Translations under genes and position numbers: made by a program | Notes under the pieces: model-generated | Database searches by the model: none | The model's input: the letters and a program-made list of their open reading frames with translations, nothing else | Told to the model about the DNA's origin: nothing | Origin: Luzula sylvatica | Taxonomy: Eukaryota > Streptophyta > Magnoliopsida > Poales > Juncaceae | Direction of reading: 5' to 3' | Length of the DNA: 64,000 nt | NCBI GenBank assembly: GCA_946800325.1 | Contig: OX326960.1 | Coordinates: forward strand, 55,574,855 to 55,638,854 | In this document: one piece after another, positions 60,128 through 64,000 of the stretch | Position numbering within the stretch: the first letter of the stretch is position 1 | Layout: each line of letters starts with the position of its first letter

Positions 60128-61765
60128 TCAAAAAGAGTATATTTTGTAAAAACAAGAGACGATACAGTCCTGTTGGGTTCTATTTACTTCTTAATGCGCT
60201 ATTAATAAACCTAGATATCTCGCTGTTACTGAACTAACAAGATTCGCTTATAAATTATAAGTTATAATGTCCACAATGGCTTTCCAATGCTAAACCAATT
60301 TTTTCTCTATATAACTCAATCATTTATTTATTTATTTTTCCGAAATTAAGCTGTAATTATAAAAATTTTACCATTTCTTTTGTTTGAAATTATTCGAAAT
60401 ACTTTTTACCTTCAAGCAACCGAATATTAGAATAGTGCTGCGACCTCTAAAATTTAATTGTCATCGTGGTATACTATTTAAGGCAAATTATTTATCATAT
60501 TATGAACAATTTAATTTTTATTTCATAGCAACAGTCCAATCAATTAAACATTTAACCTTCAAGTATTCAATTTATGCCTCGATGAAGGGTCATTTTTATC
60601 CAATTTTACCCAAAATTTTCAATTGAGCTGAAATTTATAAATCATTTTTTGCGTTTTCATCCTTTACTATAGTGCAAAAGTAACATACTTATCTGGGGCA
60701 AGAAGCAAATTAGAGAAATCAACTTGATAATTTTTACATTTTCGCCCCTCCTCATAAACTTAAGGAATTTTCATTTTACCCCTCAATTTTATATAAATTG
60801 TCTCGGTTTCATTTCTTTGTCTCAGGTAATAATAATAGTACCAGGGCGCCATAGTAATATTGTAGCGAGGCCAATAGTCGATTAGAATACTGGCACAATT
60901 TTGAAAAATGTAGGGTTATCTAAGCAAAAATACCTGATTTTGATCAATACAAAAAGTAATTATGAAGCATGACTAAACTCGTAGCGATTCGACACGTCTC
61001 TTACGTTTATACGAAAAATCTTGTTTCGAATTCGGTCCCAAAAATGAGAATTTACGATTTTGCCCCTGTAAATTTTAGTTACCGCTCATTACCAGTTACT
61101 TTAAACAATTGGAAAGTTTTCAAAAAAACCCTTATCGTTTTGATTCCATTGATATGGTTCTTATTTATTTTTATTTCTTTAGGATTTTTTGTAAGTGTGG
61201 AATGGGCTAGTGCTAAGAGATCATCACTGTGAACAAACTATACATAAAATTGGAATTAGCACGAGTGTGAGGGCCAGTTTGCATTTTTTACAATACTTAT
61301 ATACAGTTTTATTATTCATTTTTGAGTTTTCTTTTCACCCTTTACAATAATGCAAAAGCAACAGGAAGAGAATTTGGCCACTTATTTATGGGGCAAAATG
61401 CAAAGAGCAAAGTTGCAAATTTGAAATTTCATACATGCCCCAGATAAATCATATTTACACAAATGCCATGAGGCTATCAACTTGGTCACTTATTCACAGG
61501 GACTTTTTTTTTTTTGATGAAAATTCACAGGGACTTTCAAACTCAAAACTATGCGACGACGAGGTAAATTTTACATTTTCACCCTTTCTCTTTGATTCAA
61601 GGAAATTTCATTTTCACCCCTTGATTTTGAAGAATATTCCACCTGCGTAGAACCCCCTTCAAAGTGAGTGAACAAAGGCAATTTTACTGTAGTAACCATG
61701 TTTCAAAACAATATTCGCCAAATAACCAAGTTTTGAACATAATTCCAAAAATGTCTTTTGCGGGG
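60128..61765. repeat. Intergenic with a dispersed 'TTTTCACCCC' direct repeat
   Basis: Two related segments, about 60645-60800 and 61320-61640, share in order TGCAAAAG(T/C)AACA, CTTAT(C/T)T.TGGGGCAA, ATTTTTACATTTTC.CCC and AAGGAA(A)TTTTCATTTT.ACCCC. No gene supported; the 87-codon ORF at 60969-61232 has a hydrophobic stretch but no recognised domain. Confidence 0.5.
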
Positions 61766-61916
61766 AACCATACAGCGCTGGGCGAGCAACCATACCTCTC
61801 CTAACTTTAATTTTGTTCGTTAGTGGTCTGAGGAGTAATTAGAGACTGGCGAAGAACCATACCACGCCAGGCGAGGAACCATAGCCCGCCAGGCGAGTAA
61901 CCAAACCTCGCCTCAT
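61766..61916. repeat. GCGAGG-type short tandem repeats
   Basis: Units of about 22-24 bases built on '(a)ggcgaggaaccata(g/c)c' (gggcgagcaaccatacct, ctggcgaagaaccatacc, caggcgaggaaccatagc, caggcgagtaaccaaacc). The CTGGCGAA word recalls the small palindromes of the foldback at 8960-10640. Confidence 0.65.
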
Positions 61917-62398
61917 ATTTCCTGTAATTTTCATGCTATGTGAGTTAAATTATTGTTATTAATTGTGGTTATGTTAATTAATGTTAAAGAATTTATACAA
62001 TATTTCTTGTTAAAGAATTTATACTTTATTTCTTGTTAAAGAATTTATGATTTTAATTAAATGAACTAATTAAATTTATTTGTAATGATAAAAAAATGAA
62101 TAATTTCGTGTAACGGACACAAAAATTACTGAATGAATTGAATGTTATATGTGTCAGAATTGATTAAATCGATATAGAAGGGAATCAATTTTTTTTTCTG
62201 CAAAGCAAAATTTGACAAGACCTTGCACTGTGATAATTAAAGCAAAATTCTGAAAAGCAAAAAATAAAGCAAAAGTGATAAGATTCCTGAAATTATACAT
62301 ATGGTTCAGGCTTTATGGTACATATGGTACATGTGGTAATTAAGTAAAAAATTTAGTGCTATTAAAAGAGTTGCAAACTTGTTTATTTTCTCCATATT

Positions 62399-62446
62399 CT
62401 TCTGCTTCTTCTTCTTCTTCTTCTTCTTCTTCTTCTTCTTCTTTTC
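62399..62446 (+). repeat. (TTC)n leader of the transposon gene
   Basis: About 14 TTC/CTT units end just before ATGGCTTCC. The dead relative at 14333 has a similar CTT-rich leader. Confidence 0.85.
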
Positions 62447-63403
62447 ATGGCTTCCAAATATAGAACCGACGAAGTGACAAATCGTTATTTATTTCGTAAT
62501 AGGAGAGCCGGAAATAAATATCAGGCCTTCCTCGGTTCTCCGGTACTAGATTGTTTTCATTTCGTTCCACCAAGTCGTCCAAACCCCAACACCAATTTTA
62601 TCACCGCGGAATTGGAAAATCGTTTATCTCATTGGAATCTTAATTTCCTAGTAGATTTCAAATATGTTTATTATGATATTGTTGTGCGGTTATTTTATGC
62701 CAATGGTTGCATAGATGATCGTGGAAATTATAAGTCCTACCTATTTGGGAAAGAAATTATTGTTTCTCAAAGTCTTCTACGTGATTTATTTGATTTAGGG
62801 GATTTCGGATTAGATGAATATGTTGGTGTGGATGAGGGTATGTCTCGGGGTGCTTACCTTCTATCGCCCCGTCCTTTTGTACTTTTTGTAGATCAAGCAA
62901 ATATTATAAAGCATGTCACGAAAAGTTGGGAATTCACCTATCCCACTTTGTTTTATCCTAGTCTTAGGGGTATGTTTGATATTATTGATTGCATCGTGGT
63001 TCCACAAAAGCGTCACAATATTAACCTTATGAATGCTTATTATCTACGACACATATGGCATTTGGAAAAAAAAATCAACATCCCGTATGTCATTATCCAA
63101 CACATGAATAGCGTTGATAGTCACAGATTGTATTTTCCATATGGAAATATGATCACCAAAATATGCATTCATTTCGGGATAGAAATTCCATATGAAGAAA
63201 TTCGTATGCCATGTAAAAGAAGTGAAAACATTATTAGTCCAAATGGATTGAGAGAGTATGGACTACATCCTCACGTGAATGGTTGGTATATTCGAGATCC
63301 TTCCCCATTCTATATCCTTCCTCGTTTGGATGAGAATGGCAATGAGATACCGGGCACTGAAGCAATAAATTTCGTATCCCCAAATTTCTCTACAAGATCG
63401 TGA
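62447..63403 (+). CDS. Putative plant transposon protein (Transposase_32-like domain), intact
   Basis: Intronless ORF of 318 codons, start MASKYRTDEVTNRYLFRNRR. It contains the pattern seen in the 'putative plant transposon protein' domain: ITAELENRLSHWNLNFLVDF, VVRLFYANGCIDD, GNYKSYLFGKEIIVSQSLLR then DLFDL, and later GMFDIIDCIVVPQ and LMNAYYLRHIWHLEKKINIP followed by VIIQHMNS. Catalytic activity for this domain is not established; it is found in plant mobile elements. The frame is open, whereas the copy at 14663-15511 is broken. It faces the minus-strand gene ending at 63757; in the other copy the same two gene types also converge. Function inferred only from family. Confidence 0.65.
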   Translation: MASKYRTDEVTNRYLFRNRRAGNKYQAFLGSPVLDCFHFVPPSRPNPNTNFITAELENRLSHWNLNFLVDFKYVYYDIVVRLFYANGCIDDRGNYKSYLFGKEIIVSQSLLRDLFDLGDFGLDEYVGVDEGMSRGAYLLSPRPFVLFVDQANIIKHVTKSWEFTYPTLFYPSLRGMFDIIDCIVVPQKRHNINLMNAYYLRHIWHLEKKINIPYVIIQHMNSVDSHRLYFPYGNMITKICIHFGIEIPYEEIRMPCKRSENIISPNGLREYGLHPHVNGWYIRDPSPFYILPRLDENGNEIPGTEAINFVSPNFSTRS

Positions 63404-63589
63404 AGTTAGTTACGAGAATTAGTTCAAATTAGTTATATCCTTGAAATTAGTCGTATTCCGTATCAGTAGTAATGTATTTCGTATTTACAATTTCATGTAA
63501 TTTTTTAGTAGTGAAATTAGTTGTATTATTCAATTTCATGTAATTTTGTTTTTGTAGTTTGTATCAGTACTTTTGTCAGAAGTATCTAA

Positions 63590-63700
63590 ATATAACTAGA
63601 ACCATCACAATATATATCATCACAATATAACTAGAACCATCACAATATCATCATAATACCATCACAATATCATCACAATAATAGTATAAAACAAACCATC
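63590..63700. repeat. 'CATCACAATAT' short repeats
   Basis: About seven copies of (c)catcacaatat or close variants in the space between the two convergent transposon genes. The equivalent spacer at 13265-13380 has the reverse-complement-like 'ttgtgatgtt' words. Confidence 0.7.
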
Positions 63701-63756
63701 AAAACATCACAATCATCTAAATGTCATCTCTCGGTGCATTTTGTGTGGGATCGAAA

Positions 63757-64000
63757 TTAGTCTGGATGACCGCCATACGAAGTACCGACACCACCATACG
63801 ATGTACCGACGCCACCACCAGAAGTACCGACGCCACCATACGAAGTACCGACGCCACCACCATATGGAGTCCCACCATACTCATTCTGAAAGCTGGTGTT
63901 CATGAAGTCCATAAAACCCGTCGTGCCATAATTCGGTCGCGAGGTGGAAACGTAGTCCGTGAATGGTGGTTGACGTGGAGGATCCATCGTGGGTGGAGCC
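63757..64000 (-). CDS. C-terminal part of transposon-associated gene, Gly/Tyr repeats (runs off right edge)
   Basis: The minus-strand frame is open from beyond the window to the stop at 63757. It reads PPFTDYVSTSRPNYG, MDFMNTSFQNEYGG and then five or so (S/T)(S/G)YGGVGT units. The same text, FTDYVSTSRPNYG and MDFMNSTFE, is on the plus strand at 13098-13176. The shared family tail FDPTQNAPRDD follows in another frame just past the stop, so the end of this copy is frameshifted too. Function unknown; possible PMD-type gene by relation to 12711-13260. Confidence 0.5.
   Translation of the reverse strand, partial: APPTMDPPRQPPFTDYVSTSRPNYGTTGFMDFMNTSFQNEYGGTPYGGGVGTSYGGVGTSGGGVGTSYGGVGTSYGGHPD

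Noticed and set aside
63590..63700. CRISPR-like array
   Set aside because: Eukaryotic DNA; units are short, contiguous and lack unique spacers.

Overview
This window is nuclear DNA from a flowering plant, most likely a eudicot. The evidence is AT-rich intergenic DNA, many short-intron genes, plant-specific gene families, and abundant plant-type mobile elements (L1-type LINEs, hAT and Mutator-type MITEs, a Helitron end, solo LTRs, and probable organelle-derived DNA). I cannot place it to genus from sequence alone.

Layout. 1-8.8 kb: two tandem minus-strand genes for a NUDT3-like protein (Nudix domain fused to an M49 peptidase-like domain). The first copy runs off the left edge. A dead LINE tail lies between them. 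8.9-15.5 kb: a large foldback repeat carrying small internal palindromes, then decayed transposon genes. 15.98-16.9 kb: a five-exon SKA2-like kinetochore gene (minus). 18.2-25.5 kb: a large TSS/REC-type CLU-TPR gene (minus). 25.5-36.6 kb: gene-poor, with a TIR element, an (AT)n tract, a ~3.7-kb mitochondrial-looking block split by a solo LTR, two sister 180-bp Mutator-type MITEs and a 0.7-kb foldback. 36.7-39.9 kb: a MAPR/steroid-binding gene and a folate-biopterin transporter gene (both plus). 40.8-41.3 kb: an hAT-type MITE with a perfect 8-bp target duplication. 44.1-46.4 kb: an ASG1-like gene (plus). 46.9-49.3 kb: a young 5'-truncated LINE with an intact reverse-transcriptase ORF. 49.7-50.1 kb: a PADRE/DUF4228 gene (plus). 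50.6-64 kb: accessory DNA, with a Helitron terminus, ~0.8-kb tandem repeats holding long hairpins, telomere-like and (GA)n arrays, a second solo LTR of the family at 31 kb, a GC-extreme hairpin/poly-C minisatellite of about 38 units, and a relatively intact copy of the transposon family seen decayed at 12.7-15.5 kb.

The host genes do not form a pathway or operon. They are separate plant housekeeping or stress genes with their own promoters: nucleotide hydrolysis/peptidase, mitosis, organelle coverage, sterol/heme binding, folate transport, germination and stress. The most distinctive material is repetitive: the GC-extreme array at 57.38-58.72 kb, the palindrome-studded foldback at 8.96-10.64 kb, the hairpin-bearing tandem repeats next to a Helitron end, and a two-gene convergent transposon family present in opposite orientations at the two ends of the window.
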